From: Jonquetella anthropi DSM 22815
GTDB lineage: Bacteria > Synergistota > Synergistia > Synergistales > Dethiosulfovibrionaceae
DNA length: 64,000 bases
Direction of reading: 5' to 3'
Assembly (NCBI RefSeq): GCF_000237805.1
Contig: NZ_CM001376.1
Span: 1,168,349 to 1,232,348 of the forward strand
In this document: in pieces, positions 16,247 through 25,709 of the stretch
Numbering within the stretch: position 1 is the first letter of the stretch
Layout of the letters: each line of letters opens with the position of its first letter
The notes under the pieces: model-generated
Seen by the model: only the letters and a program-made list of their open reading frames with translations
Database searches by the model: none
Told to the model about the DNA's origin: nothing
Made by a program: the position numbers and the translations under genes

Positions 16247-17269
16247 TTAAAATCCCTTCTCGATCATGTAGTTGGCCAGATCGATGCAGCGGCATGAATA
16301 GCCCCACTCGTTGTCGTACCAAGCGAGAACTTTTGCCAAGTTGCCGATAACCATCGTCTGGGACGGCGCAAACACGGCCGAGCGGGGATCGTGAGTGAAG
16401 TCCACCGACACGCAGTCGTCGGTCTCATAGCCCAAGTAGCCTTTGAGCGTCGATTCGGAGGCTTCCTTCATGGCCTGGTTAATCGACTCGACGGTCACGG
16501 GCTTGGCCGCAACGAACGTCAGGTCGACCAGCGACACGTCCGGCGTGGGGACGCGGATTGAAAGGCCGCTCAGCTTGCCGTTCAGCTCAGGAATGACCTT
16601 GCCGACAGCCTTGGCGGCGCCAGTGGTCGTCGGAACCATGGACAGCGCGGCGGCCCGGGCGCGGAAATTGTTCTTGTGGGACTTGTCGTGAAGTCTCTGG
16701 TCGCTGGTGTAGCTGTGCTCGGTCGTCATCAAGCCTGAAACGATGCCGAACTGCTCGTGAAGGACCTTGGCCACAGGAGCGAGGCAGTTGGTCGTGCAGG
16801 AGGCGTTCGAGACGATGTGATGCGACGCCGGGTCGTACGTTTTCTCATTGACACCCATGACAAAGGTCGCGATGTCGTCGCTCTTTCCCGGAGAGGTGAG
16901 AAGGACCTTTTTTGCGCCGGCCTGAAGGTGCCAAGACGCTTTATCGCTCTTCGTGTAAGCGCCGCTCGCCTCAATGATCAAGTCGACGCCCAGTTTCTTC
17001 CACGGCAGTTCTTCGGCCGTGTCGGCGCGAAGGACTTCCATCGAGTGGCCGTCCACAATCAAGTGAGAATCGTCGTAGGAGATCTGAGCGTCGAATCTCC
17101 GATGAACCGAATCGTACTTGAGCAAATAGGCCATCTGGTCCACCGCCGCATTATGGCGCTGAAGCGCGACAACTTCCATGAGCCCTTTGGTGTCGTACTC
17201 TTTGAGTCCCCGAAGTACAAGTCTTCCGATCCGACCAAAACCGTTAATTGCCACACGAACCTTCGACAT
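16247..17269 (-). CDS. gap: Glyceraldehyde-3-phosphate dehydrogenase
   Basis: A 340-residue phosphorylating GAPDH. The Rossmann motif INGFGRIGR is at residues 8-16 and the catalytic cysteine is C158 in SNASCTTNCLAP. After the second strand, where NAD-specific enzymes have a VND-type acidic residue, this protein reads VALQRHN (about 34-40). The NAD-ribose aspartate appears replaced, which would favour NADP(H). RBS AGGAGGTAGG precedes the ATG. It follows whiA by 50 bp, with a small hairpin in the gap, and overlaps no gene. Confidence 0.96.
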   Translation of the reverse strand: MSKVRVAINGFGRIGRLVLRGLKEYDTKGLMEVVALQRHNAAVDQMAYLLKYDSVHRRFDAQISYDDSHLIVDGHSMEVLRADTAEELPWKKLGVDLIIEASGAYTKSDKASWHLQAGAKKVLLTSPGKSDDIATFVMGVNEKTYDPASHHIVSNASCTTNCLAPVAKVLHEQFGIVSGLMTTEHSYTSDQRLHDKSHKNNFRARAAALSMVPTTTGAAKAVGKVIPELNGKLSGLSIRVPTPDVSLVDLTFVAAKPVTVESINQAMKEASESTLKGYLGYETDDCVSVDFTHDPRSAVFAPSQTMVIGNLAKVLAWYDNEWGYSCRCIDLANYMIEKGF

Positions 17270-17319
17270 TGCCTACCTCCTCGCGTCAGACGCGCACCGT
17301 CATGAGCTGAAAGCTCCCT

Positions 17320-18198
17320 TTAAGCTTCCTCAAGCGGGGAAAAGCCCCGCTCTTCCGCCAGTTGCTGAAGTCTGTGCCAACGATATTTTATCGTAGACTT
17401 GCTCATCTGTGGATCCAAAAGCGTCCCTAATTCGCCCAAGCTGGCCGCCGGATAGGAGAGGCGAAGCCGGAGTACCTGAGAAAGGGCTTCGGGCAGGTCA
17501 ATCTCCTGATCGAGAAAAAAACGAGCCAGCTCAACCTGCCGTCTTGCCGCCGCAACCGACCGGCGAATATTCGCCTCATCGCAGTTAGCCTGCCTGTTGG
17601 CCTGATCCCTTAAAAACCTGACAAGTCCTCTGTTCTGCAGGACCTGAACGGTCTGAGGCAGTTTGAGGTTGTGGCACAGCTGGATGATCCCGTCCAAGTC
17701 CCGCAGGATCAGCTCCGTCCGACCGCCTTTGACTCGGCTGGATGCCTTGATTCCCGCCGCCGCCAGCGAGTCCATCACCCGCCCGGCTAAAACTGGCTGT
17801 GCCAGCCGCATCAGACAATAGTACCCGCTTTTCGGAGCGTACAGGCCGCCGCAGACGCCGAACACGCCTCTCATCCACGCCCAGCGCAAAAACTCCGGGC
17901 GATCCTGCACCGCAAGAATTGCCCGATACCCCTCTGTGGGCAGCGCTAAGGCCACTTGGCCCCGCCCAAGGCAGAGCTGCTCCCCCAGAGGAAGCCCCTC
18001 ACAGATCGGACACTTGGGCCAAAGGCGTCGAACCCGGCGAAATGTCCAGAACCGCCCGCAGGACAGGAGAACTTTTTCGTCCGCGGCCGCGCGAACGCCC
18101 ATCGAGGAAACAAGGCCTGCAAGTTCCGACTCGGCGGAAACAGGGTCGGGTATCTCCCCGGTGAGCCACTCGTCCCAGAGTCGGTTGGATATCTTCAT
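17320..18198 (-). CDS. whiA: DNA-binding protein WhiA
   Basis: A 292-residue WhiA-family protein. It has a divergent LAGLIDADG-endonuclease-like N domain (RGVFGVCGGLYAPKSGYYCLM near residues 109-129) and a C-terminal WhiA helix-turn-helix. In Firmicutes and Actinobacteria WhiA binds DNA and affects division, nucleoid segregation and sporulation. The ATG overlaps the yvcK stop (ATGA), and the order rapZ-yvcK-whiA matches the widely conserved cluster. The C domain contains LRLSYPAASLGELG and SKSTIKYRWHRL. Confidence 0.93.
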   Translation of the reverse strand: MKISNRLWDEWLTGEIPDPVSAESELAGLVSSMGVRAAADEKVLLSCGRFWTFRRVRRLWPKCPICEGLPLGEQLCLGRGQVALALPTEGYRAILAVQDRPEFLRWAWMRGVFGVCGGLYAPKSGYYCLMRLAQPVLAGRVMDSLAAAGIKASSRVKGGRTELILRDLDGIIQLCHNLKLPQTVQVLQNRGLVRFLRDQANRQANCDEANIRRSVAAARRQVELARFFLDQEIDLPEALSQVLRLRLSYPAASLGELGTLLDPQMSKSTIKYRWHRLQQLAEERGFSPLEEA

Positions 18199-19316
18199 GA
18201 CAGGGGCCGAAAATGGCGAAGCGCCCGCATAAGGACTTCTGCCAACCGCGCGCTGTGATGCCTGATGACGGTTCCGTCTTTGACTTGAAGAAGCAGTTCT
18301 CTGTAAACGTTACAGCCCAGCGAGACCAGCTCTTCTTCTTCCGCCTCAGACAGGGTCAAAGGGACTGAGCCTCTTTCCTCATACCGATCACGAAGAGCGG
18401 GAACAATCGGAGCTTGGTTGACCACGACGCCGTCAGGGAAGCGCCCCAGCGTTTTAGCAATCCACCGGACGTGATCCATCAAACTCAAAGCGCTGGTTTC
18501 ACCCGGCTGGGTCATCAAGTTCGCCACGTAAATGACCGGCGCCGCTCCGTCCCTGACCGCGTCAGCAAAGCCAGGAACTAAAAGGTTGGGGATAACGCTT
18601 GTGAACAGGCTTCCAGGACCTAAAACGATCATATCCGCGCCCTCAACGGCCTGAATGGTCTCGCGTTCCGGCTCGGCGTCCTTCGGTTCAAGCCAAATTT
18701 CTTCGATTTTGTCGCCGTGTTGGGAGACTTCCAACTCTCCTCGGACAATGCCGCCGTCTTCCAGTTTGGCCGCCAAAGTGACAACCTCCGTCGTGATCGG
18801 CAGCACCCTACCTCGGACCGACAACAGGCGGTTCATCAGCTGGACACCGTTTTTAAAATCGCCGGTCTGCTCGATCGCGGCGAGAAGCATCAGATTCCCT
18901 AAGCTGTGTCCCTTCAGGTCTCCTCGGTCAAAACGAAAGTCGAGAAATGAGCTCAAGTGGCTGTCGTTTTCGCTCAGGGCAACCAAACAGTTCCGAATGT
19001 CGCCGGGCGGAAGGACGCCCCAATCCCGAATCAGCCGACCGGAACTTCCGCCTTCGTCCGTCACGGTCACAACAGCTGAAAGATTCTTCGTGTAGGCCTT
19101 CAGTCCCAGCAAAAGAGACGAAAGCCCCGTGCCGCCGCCGACAGCGACAATTGACGGCCCCATCGCCAGACGAATTTGAACCGCCGCCTGCGTCCGGGCC
19201 TCTTGACTCTTGCCCGGGAACTGGCCCCGGCCTTTCAGGCCCCGCCGTCTTCTGAAAAGAACCGCGCCAGCGCCGGACAGGACCCCAACTGCGAAGGCAG
19301 CAATCAGCCAGATCAT
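18195..19316 (-). CDS. yvcK: YvcK-type gluconeogenesis factor (CofD/UPF0052 family)
   Basis: A 373-residue CofD-like fold protein. The signature VAVGGGTGLSSLLLGLK is near residues 53-69, with TDEGGSSGRL, PPGDIRNCL, and GPGSLFTSVIPNLLVPG further on. An N-terminal hydrophobic segment (IWLIAAFAVGVLSGAGAVLF) suggests a membrane anchor. YvcK homologues bind UDP-sugars and balance carbon flow between gluconeogenesis and peptidoglycan precursors. Start chosen at ATG 19316, which overlaps the rapZ TGA. The longer frame to 19412 reads inside rapZ. Confidence 0.93.
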   Translation of the reverse strand: MIWLIAAFAVGVLSGAGAVLFRRRRGLKGRGQFPGKSQEARTQAAVQIRLAMGPSIVAVGGGTGLSSLLLGLKAYTKNLSAVVTVTDEGGSSGRLIRDWGVLPPGDIRNCLVALSENDSHLSSFLDFRFDRGDLKGHSLGNLMLLAAIEQTGDFKNGVQLMNRLLSVRGRVLPITTEVVTLAAKLEDGGIVRGELEVSQHGDKIEEIWLEPKDAEPERETIQAVEGADMIVLGPGSLFTSVIPNLLVPGFADAVRDGAAPVIYVANLMTQPGETSALSLMDHVRWIAKTLGRFPDGVVVNQAPIVPALRDRYEERGSVPLTLSEAEEEELVSLGCNVYRELLLQVKDGTVIRHHSARLAEVLMRALRHFRPLS

Positions 19317-20200
19317 CCTGAAATCAGCTCCGATCCGGAACCGCGCTTTAGATCCCGGTGATTGACGTTCACCGTTACGCCCGGCAGCTGAGAAAGGCGC
19401 TCGGCCAGCCACTCCGCGGCAAAGACCGAACGATGTCGGCCGCCGGTGCAGCCCAGCGCCACGTGAATATAGTTTTTCCCGCTGTTGTGACAGACGTGAA
19501 GGATCGACGCCAGCAGGTCATAGCACGAACACAAGAACTCGTTTGCCGGGCTGCGCTCGAAAATATACTGCCGAACAGGCTCGTCAAGCCCCGACTTGTC
19601 TTTGAGCTCTGGCTCGTAGTAGGGATTAGCAAGAAAACGAACGTCAAACAGAAAATCAGCGTCAGCCGGGTTGCCGTACTTGAACCCAAACGACGTGACC
19701 AACACGTCGACGCTTTCCTTCCCCTTATCGATCAGGGACAGGACGTGTCGTTTCAGCTCAGCGGCGTCAAATCTGGTGGTGTCGATGACCAAGTCCGCCA
19801 GCTGACGAACCGCATGAAGCATCTGCCGCTCGGCTCGAATACCGTCCAGCAAGGACTCTTTAAACCCAAAAGGATGCCGTCGCCTTGTAAACCGATACCG
19901 ACGGATGAGCGTCTCTTCGGAAGCCTCCATAAAAAGCACCGTCAGCCGTACGCCCTGATCCCGCAAAGCCCTGATAGCGCTCGGCAGCTCGGTTAGAAGA
20001 GCTTCGCTTCTGGCGTCCACGACGGCTGCCACGTCCCGTTCCTCGCTGCTGCGCCCGCCCACAAGAGACGCAAGAGCCGGCAGCATCGGTGCAGGCAGGT
20101 TATCGACGGTAAAAAAGCCCTGATCTTCTAGGGCATCCAAGACACAGCTTTTTCCGCTCCCGGACTGGCCAGTAACGACAAAGACCCTTCCTACAGGCAT
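19313..20200 (-). CDS. rapZ: RNase adapter/nucleotide-binding protein RapZ (YvcJ)
   Basis: A 295-residue P-loop protein. Walker A GQSGSGKS is at residues 11-18. The C-terminal domain carries TSFGFKYG (about 196-203) and CTGGRHRSV (about 254-262). In E. coli RapZ directs RNase E to the GlmZ sRNA and senses glucosamine-6-phosphate; in Bacillus YvcJ is an ATP/GTPase. No strong ribosome-binding site is seen at ATG 20200, which lies 6 nt after the SPOR gene stop, so translation is probably coupled. Confidence 0.95.
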   Translation of the reverse strand: MPVGRVFVVTGQSGSGKSCVLDALEDQGFFTVDNLPAPMLPALASLVGGRSSEERDVAAVVDARSEALLTELPSAIRALRDQGVRLTVLFMEASEETLIRRYRFTRRRHPFGFKESLLDGIRAERQMLHAVRQLADLVIDTTRFDAAELKRHVLSLIDKGKESVDVLVTSFGFKYGNPADADFLFDVRFLANPYYEPELKDKSGLDEPVRQYIFERSPANEFLCSCYDLLASILHVCHNSGKNYIHVALGCTGGRHRSVFAAEWLAERLSQLPGVTVNVNHRDLKRGSGSELISG

Positions 20201-20206
20201 GTCAGA

Positions 20207-20905
20207 TCACTGGTTTTTCACGACTAAAACAGGGTAGCCGGCGCTTTGCAGCTTATCAGCCACAGCCTGAGCCGACTCGGCGCTCGAACCGCCGGCGACA
20301 AACACCCTGAAGAACGTCCGTCCTTTGACCTCCGCCCGCCGGACGACGGTCGCATATCCTTTCGACTTCAGCTCGGCCGATACTGTCGACGCTCCCTTGT
20401 CGTCGGTAAACGAGCCGCTCTGCACCAGGTAATTGCTCTTTTCAATCGTCGCCCCACGGTCCGGCGCTGAGACCGCCGGACGCGCGACAGGTGCGGGCGC
20501 CGCAGAAACAGCCGGGCGCACAGCAGGAGCCGGTTTAGCGGCAGGCTTTTTGGCCGGAGGGGCCGTTTTGACAGGAGCGACAGCAACCGCAGTCTGACCA
20601 TTTTTGTCAGTCGCAGGTTCGGCAACTAAAGGCCTGGCATCAGCGGGAACCACGTCTGCCTGAACTGGGACAGGCTCGACAACGGCTGACCGCTGGGGAA
20701 GCTCCGAGTGAACAGGAGCCGGCTGAACCGTCCGTGCCGGGCTGTTGACGACAATCGGAGTCTTTGAGGCTTGGGCGGGAAAGAACAGCACCTTGATCCC
20801 GATGATCAAAATTGCTAAAAATACGATTCCCAGAACAGGAAGCATTAAGTCACCAAAATTCAGCGCTGGTTTCTGTTTGAATCGGTTCGTCGATCGACTG
20901 GGCAT
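20207..20905 (-). CDS. Membrane-anchored SPOR-domain protein
   Basis: A 232-residue bitopic protein: basic N-terminus, one transmembrane helix (about residues 19-40, DLMLPVLGIVFLAILIIGIK), a long Pro/Ala/Val linker (about 50-150), and a C-terminal SPOR domain (about 157-232, NYLVQSGSFTDDKGASTVSA). SPOR domains bind denuded peptidoglycan glycans at division septa. The location, just after ftsZ and before rapZ, fits a division-site role. A terminator separates it from ftsZ, so it probably heads its own transcript. RBS AATGAGGTG. Confidence 0.88.
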   Translation of the reverse strand: MPSRSTNRFKQKPALNFGDLMLPVLGIVFLAILIIGIKVLFFPAQASKTPIVVNSPARTVQPAPVHSELPQRSAVVEPVPVQADVVPADARPLVAEPATDKNGQTAVAVAPVKTAPPAKKPAAKPAPAVRPAVSAAPAPVARPAVSAPDRGATIEKSNYLVQSGSFTDDKGASTVSAELKSKGYATVVRRAEVKGRTFFRVFVAGGSSAESAQAVADKLQSAGYPVLVVKNQ

Positions 20906-20930
20906 GAAAACACCTCATTTCTTGCTGCAA

Positions 20931-20962
20931 TTTAAAAGAAAAGGGGACAGATACCTGTCCCC
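20931..20962 (-). terminator. Terminator ending the dcw cluster after ftsZ
   Basis: Perfect 8-bp stem GGGGACAG/CTGTCCCC with a 4-nt loop; the minus-strand tail reads TTTTCTTTT. Confidence 0.9.
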
Positions 20963-20969
20963 ACATCGG

Positions 20970-22142
20970 TCACTTTTTTCTGGCACGGCGGCTGATAGCC
21001 GGCGTGTCATAACTGTCGTCGCCCCCAACGTTCAGGAAATCGTCCTCATCATCGGAGACCAAGTCGGCAGGGTTCAGGTTCAAGCCGCTCCGTCGCTGGC
21101 CAGCCCCCCGCGGGCTGTCAAAGTGAGCTGAGCTGACCTGACGGTTCTGCCGACGAATCGCGCCGGTTCCGTTAAAGCCAGTCGCAATAATCGTGAAACG
21201 AACCCGATCCTCCATCGCCGGATCCGGAGCCCATCCCCAAATGATGTTGGCGTTCTCCTGAGCAGCCTGAGCGATGACTTGGTTGGCCTCGTTGATCTCA
21301 TGCAGTCCGACTTCCGGGCTGACCTCGATAAAATACAGCAGGCCAGTGGCACCGCTCATCGGGGCCGTCATCATCGGTCCGCTCATAGCGGCCCGGGCAG
21401 CGGCAACCGTGCGCCCCTCGCCCTTCGCTTCGCCGATACCCATGATGGCCGTTCCGGCACCTCTCATGATGGTGCAGACGTCGGCGAAGTCCACGTGAAC
21501 CAGAGCTGCCTTGCGGATCATTCCGGTAACGCCGGCCACAGCCTGACGCAGCACGTCATCGGCAACTTGGAAGGCCTCAAAGAACGACGTGCCCTTGTCG
21601 CAGACTTCCAGCAGCTTATCGTTCTCGATGATGATCAGAGCGTCAACCTTGTCTCGGAGCTCGTTAACACCCCGCTGGGCGTTTTGAGCCCGCATGGGGC
21701 CTTCCCAAGAGAACGGCATGGTGACGACTGCGACCGTCAGGGCTCCCAGCTCTTTAGCGATCTCAGCGATGATCGGAGAGGCACCAGTTCCAGTCCCGCC
21801 GCCCATGCCGGCGGTGATGAACACCATGTCCGCACCCTCAAGAACCGCTTTAAGGTCTTCTGTCGACTCCTGAGCCGCCTCTTTGCCGCGGGCGGGGTCC
21901 GCTCCAGCGCCGCGTCCGCCGGTCAGCTTTGTCCCTAAGGCTATCTTCGTCGGGGCCTTGGAGAGCTCGAGGGCCACCACGTCAGTGTTGACGGCGATAA
22001 AATCTACGTCCACAACTTCGCTGGCAATGATGTTGTTCAGCGCGTTGCCGCCGCCGCCGCCAACTCCTACAACCTTGATGACCTCTCGCGGAGGCATCGC
22101 CTGCGTCGTGCTGGGCTTAAAAACTTCGTTATTCATTGTCAT
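20970..22142 (-). CDS. ftsZ: Cell division GTPase FtsZ
   Basis: A 390-residue tubulin-like GTPase forming the Z ring. The GTP-binding motif GGGTGTG is near residues 115-121, with [14 protein letters not shown] near 23-36 and the T7 synergy loop around FADVCTIM. A short Asp-rich linker ends in [13 protein letters not shown], a divergent version of the conserved C-terminal peptide that binds FtsA. RBS AGGAGG precedes ATG 22142. It is the last gene of the dcw cluster, 12 bp after ftsA. Confidence 0.98.
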   Translation of the reverse strand: MTMNNEVFKPSTTQAMPPREVIKVVGVGGGGGNALNNIIASEVVDVDFIAVNTDVVALELSKAPTKIALGTKLTGGRGAGADPARGKEAAQESTEDLKAVLEGADMVFITAGMGGGTGTGASPIIAEIAKELGALTVAVVTMPFSWEGPMRAQNAQRGVNELRDKVDALIIIENDKLLEVCDKGTSFFEAFQVADDVLRQAVAGVTGMIRKAALVHVDFADVCTIMRGAGTAIMGIGEAKGEGRTVAAARAAMSGPMMTAPMSGATGLLYFIEVSPEVGLHEINEANQVIAQAAQENANIIWGWAPDPAMEDRVRFTIIATGFNGTGAIRRQNRQVSSAHFDSPRGAGQRRSGLNLNPADLVSDDEDDFLNVGGDDSYDTPAISRRARKK

Positions 22143-22154
22143 CCCCGTTGCCTC

Positions 22155-23450
22155 CTAAAAAAGCTCTTTCAGCGATTTCAGCATTTTCTTAAAAAGCCCT
22201 TCGCCTAAGCGTCGGGACGATTGAGGCGCCTGTTCCACGTCGACAGAGAAGAAGCCCGACATGATCGAATCAACAGTGGAATCAAGATACTTGTATCTGT
22301 TCCGACGTTTTTCCAGCAAGTAGAAGATAATGCCCATCAGCAGGCAGTACTGGCTCGTGTCACAGCCAGGACGAAGTTTCTGAATCGGAGCTGCCGGCGC
22401 CCGACGAACAGGCAGGTTCAAAATGGACGAGGCAAACGTCTCAATCCCGTCTGTTTGAGCGACACCGCCGGTCAGAACGACCCCGGACGGGAACTGATGC
22501 TTCGAGTTCTCCGCGATAAACGGCGCGACCTTCTCCTCCAAAAGCTCTTCAATTCGACAGGCAACTGTCTGCCGTATCAGGTCGCCGTCCAGTTTTCGGG
22601 TCTGTCCTTGAATAGAGGCCGTTACTTCTTTAGCCGGTTCAGCGCCTGAATCAAGTGAAACGGCCTTCTTAACCTCTTCGGCGGCCCCCATGGGTATCTT
22701 CAGCATCTGGGAGACGTCGCTGGTGACGTAATCCCCGCCTATCGGGAACACCGTAAACGCCACCGGCCGATCTTCGTTGAAGATCGCCACGCTGGTTGTG
22801 CCTCCGCCGAGGGAAAGAGAGACCGCGCCGACGCTTTTCTCCTCTTGGTTGAGCGACCCGAGCGCCGCCGCCAGCGGTTTGTAAACCAACCCGCGAACTT
22901 GAACCCCAGCGTGCTGAACGCAGTTAACGACGTTCTGCACAATCGAACGGGGCATGATGACTGCCTGCAGTTCGACCTCAAGGCGGATGCCGGTCATGCC
23001 GAGCGGATCGTCTATGCCGCTATTGCCGTCAATGGAGTACTTGATAGGAAGCAGGTGGACGACGCAGTGATCTGACGGAACGGACAGGCCGCTCAACGCC
23101 GACTCAATAACCCGCATCACGTCGTCGTCAGCAACTTGACGAGGCGTTCGACTAAGGGAAATCATTCCCCAGACTGATTTAGTGTACGCATCGACCCCGC
23201 TGAAAGCAACCGTCACAGCACGGATATCAAACCCCACCATGGACTCCGCGTCGGCAATAGCAGCTGCAACCGAGTCCGTGGCTCGGTCAAGGTTCACAAT
23301 CAGACCCTTGCGGACTCCTCGGGAAGGAGCCTGGCCGATGCCGATGATCTGTACTTCGTCACCGGAGAACATGTCCCATTCAGCGACAACCGCTGAAATT
23401 TTCGATGTTCCGAGATAAAGACCAACGAGAATCTCGGCATCCTTTCCCAT
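22155..23450 (-). CDS. ftsA: Cell division protein FtsA
   Basis: A 431-residue actin-like ATPase that tethers FtsZ to the membrane. LVGLYLGTSKISAVVAEWD (phosphate 1) is near residues 8-26, and VSLSLGGGTTSVAIF (phosphate 2) near 206-220. VVLTGGVAQTDGIE lies near 330-343. The C-terminal amphipathic helix is LGEGLFKKMLKSLKELF. Start chosen at ATG 23450 after AAAGGAGTG; the frame extending to 23483 overlaps ftsQ. Confidence 0.97.
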   Translation of the reverse strand: MGKDAEILVGLYLGTSKISAVVAEWDMFSGDEVQIIGIGQAPSRGVRKGLIVNLDRATDSVAAAIADAESMVGFDIRAVTVAFSGVDAYTKSVWGMISLSRTPRQVADDDVMRVIESALSGLSVPSDHCVVHLLPIKYSIDGNSGIDDPLGMTGIRLEVELQAVIMPRSIVQNVVNCVQHAGVQVRGLVYKPLAAALGSLNQEEKSVGAVSLSLGGGTTSVAIFNEDRPVAFTVFPIGGDYVTSDVSQMLKIPMGAAEEVKKAVSLDSGAEPAKEVTASIQGQTRKLDGDLIRQTVACRIEELLEEKVAPFIAENSKHQFPSGVVLTGGVAQTDGIETFASSILNLPVRRAPAAPIQKLRPGCDTSQYCLLMGIIFYLLEKRRNRYKYLDSTVDSIMSGFFSVDVEQAPQSSRRLGEGLFKKMLKSLKELF

Positions 23451-23475
23451 TGAAAACACTCCTTTGCTCACTACA

Positions 23476-24252
23476 TCACTCAAACGAGCTGTCCAACTGC
23501 CTCAAGATGACTTTATCCTTGTATGTCGCGTCAAACAGGCTGTATCCCTTGGTCGCGCCGTCGAGCAAAAGCCTGTGGGCGACCGGAAGCGTCTTGTCAA
23601 GATACGGCAGACTTCCTAAAAACGAAATGGACGTTCCTTTCGTTCTGCTCGTCAAAAAGCACTGCACCACGTCTTCGCCGCCACGCCTCCGAAGCACGAT
23701 GTTGCTCGCTGTCATATCTGGCATTCCGGACAGGTGGGCCAACAAATCACGCACCCACTGAGCTGACAGGTCGCTTTTTCCCATATGTTCCAAGGTCCCG
23801 TCAGTCGAAAGAACCGACACGGGGAAGCTGTCATCAATGTGGAGCGCCGGCAGTCCCTGAGGCGATCCGAGCATGTACTGGTCGGACAGCTTTTTCGTCC
23901 AGATGTGGCCGTCCTCGGCAAGGAAAAGATTCTCGCCGTGCCAAATCAGCTCAATGGCCGGACTCAAGCTTTCAACGAAGACTTCAATGCTCTGCCCCAT
24001 GTGGGACGAAGAAACTGTCAGATGAACGGGCAGACCGTCTTCCCATTCCCTCATTTGGTCCCAATGGAAACACCACATCGGGCCGAAGAATGAAAAGCTC
24101 TCGCTCCACGCGTGAATCTGAGCCTCCGTGGCCGGCGTGCCATTTCTGACTATCAGACTTCTTAGACGAAACGGTTCGTACAGCTCACCGACTTTCATCA
24201 GCGCCCCTGAGCCAAGGGCCAGCAGGAGCGCCGCAACGCCCCGCCAATTCAT
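23476..24252 (-). CDS. ftsQ: FtsQ/DivIB-like division protein
   Basis: A 258-residue bitopic protein. It has a short N-terminal membrane helix (residues 4-20) followed by a POTRA-like extracytoplasmic start (FRLRSLIVRNGTPATEAQIHAW) and a beta-rich domain. Similarity is weak by eye, as usual for FtsQ. The assignment rests on topology, size and position between murC and ftsA. Its neighbours normally found here, murB and ddl, are missing. No good ribosome-binding site is visible. Confidence 0.75.
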   Translation of the reverse strand: MNWRGVAALLLALGSGALMKVGELYEPFRLRSLIVRNGTPATEAQIHAWSESFSFFGPMWCFHWDQMREWEDGLPVHLTVSSSHMGQSIEVFVESLSPAIELIWHGENLFLAEDGHIWTKKLSDQYMLGSPQGLPALHIDDSFPVSVLSTDGTLEHMGKSDLSAQWVRDLLAHLSGMPDMTASNIVLRRRGGEDVVQCFLTSRTKGTSISFLGSLPYLDKTLPVAHRLLLDGATKGYSLFDATYKDKVILRQLDSSFE

Positions 24253-24271
24253 TGTCCGCAGAAGAAGACCA

Positions 24272-25705
24272 TTACGCGGTTGCGGAGCAGGGCGCTTTCA
24301 GGTTCTGAAGGATCAGGTCGCCGATGACGCAGACGTCCCCAGCTCCGGCCGTCAACAGCAGGTCTCCCGGCTGAAGCACCGACATGACACACGCCTCGGC
24401 GTCCACTTTATCGCGAACGAGATGACAGAGCCCCGGATGCCGCTCGTGGATCTTATCCTGAATGAGAGAACTGGACACGCCGGGAATCTGCTGTTCGTCA
24501 GCGGCGTAGATGGGTAGCAAAATCACCTGATCAGCCTGAGAAAGGACTTGGGCGAACTGCTCATACAGAGCCGCCGTGCGGGTGTATCGGTGCGGCTGAA
24601 AGACCACCACAAGCCGCCGTTTGGGGAACATCTGCCCCAAAGCGGTGAGAGTGGCCTTCAACTCGTTCGGGTGGTGGCCGTAGTCGTCATAGACAAGGAT
24701 ATCATCTCCGGCGTTGCCCTTCTGCTGAAGACGCCGCTTGACGCCGTGGAACTCGTTCAGCGCGGAAACCATCAGGTCAAACGAGATGCCCAAGCGGGAA
24801 CCGGCCGCCAGAGCTGCCAGAGAGTTGAGCAGATTATGTGTTCCTGAAACCGTCAGCCTGACCCGGCCAACCTGACGGCCAAATCGGTTGAGGGTGTAGC
24901 TCATGCCGCCGCCGGGATACTGCTCAAGGTTTGTCGGATAGAAGTCGTTCCCCTTTTCCAGCCCGTAGGTGACCCGATTCTGACAGTTTTGGCCTTCCAG
25001 ACGTCCCAACAGAGCTCTGACGCCCGGATCGTCGCCGCAGAGAACCTCGAATCCATCGCTTGGAACGTTGGCAAGGAACGAAACGAACGCGTCAACAACC
25101 GACTGCCGGGATGGGTAATAGTTCACGTGATCCCAGTCAACGTTCGTCACAACGGCTACTGAAGGCTGGAAAAACTGGAACGAGCCGTCGCTTTCGTCCA
25201 ATTCAGCCACCATGACGTTGCCGTTGCCTAATTTAGCATTGCAACCGATATCGCACAGTTCGCCGCCGATGGCAACCGTAGGCTCCAGGCCGGCCCGCTC
25301 AGCTATCAAACTGATCATGGATGTGGTGGTCGTTTTCCCGTGCGTTCCAGCCACGCCGACGCCACACCGACTGTTAAAAAGAAGGCTCAAGAGTTCAGCC
25401 CGCTGTACCACAGGAATGCCGCGCTCTCTTGCCGTTACAAGCTCCGGATTGTCTGAGGGAATAGCACTGCTGTAAGCCAAGATATCCGCTTTGTGGTCGT
25501 CTAAGTGATGCGGGTCGTGCCCTAAGTACACTGGAACCCCCGCTTCTCTGACCTTGGTCGTGTAGCAGCTGTTTCCCATATCGCATCCCGTCACTTGAAA
25601 GCCGAGAGCTTTGTACAGCAGAGCCAAGCCGCTCATGCCGGCGCCGCCAACTCCCATCAGATGAATGCTTCTGACCCGTGACAGATCAAGGCTTGTCGAT
25701 GCCAC
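24272..25705 (-). CDS. murC: UDP-N-acetylmuramate--L-alanine ligase
   Basis: A 477-residue Mur ligase adding L-Ala to UDP-MurNAc. Nucleotide-sugar loop HLMGVGGAGMSGLA is near residues 15-28; ATP-binding GVAGTHGKTTTTSM near 112-125. DDYGHHPNELKATL and VVFQPHRYTRTAAL lie in the C domain. Start chosen at GTG 25705, 4 nt after the murG stop, behind AAGGGAGATAG within the murG end. The frame extending to 25951 covers murG sequence. Confidence 0.97.
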   Translation of the reverse strand: MASTSLDLSRVRSIHLMGVGGAGMSGLALLYKALGFQVTGCDMGNSCYTTKVREAGVPVYLGHDPHHLDDHKADILAYSSAIPSDNPELVTARERGIPVVQRAELLSLLFNSRCGVGVAGTHGKTTTTSMISLIAERAGLEPTVAIGGELCDIGCNAKLGNGNVMVAELDESDGSFQFFQPSVAVVTNVDWDHVNYYPSRQSVVDAFVSFLANVPSDGFEVLCGDDPGVRALLGRLEGQNCQNRVTYGLEKGNDFYPTNLEQYPGGGMSYTLNRFGRQVGRVRLTVSGTHNLLNSLAALAAGSRLGISFDLMVSALNEFHGVKRRLQQKGNAGDDILVYDDYGHHPNELKATLTALGQMFPKRRLVVVFQPHRYTRTAALYEQFAQVLSQADQVILLPIYAADEQQIPGVSSSLIQDKIHERHPGLCHLVRDKVDAEACVMSVLQPGDLLLTAGAGDVCVIGDLILQNLKAPCSATA

Positions 25706-25709
25706 TGCT

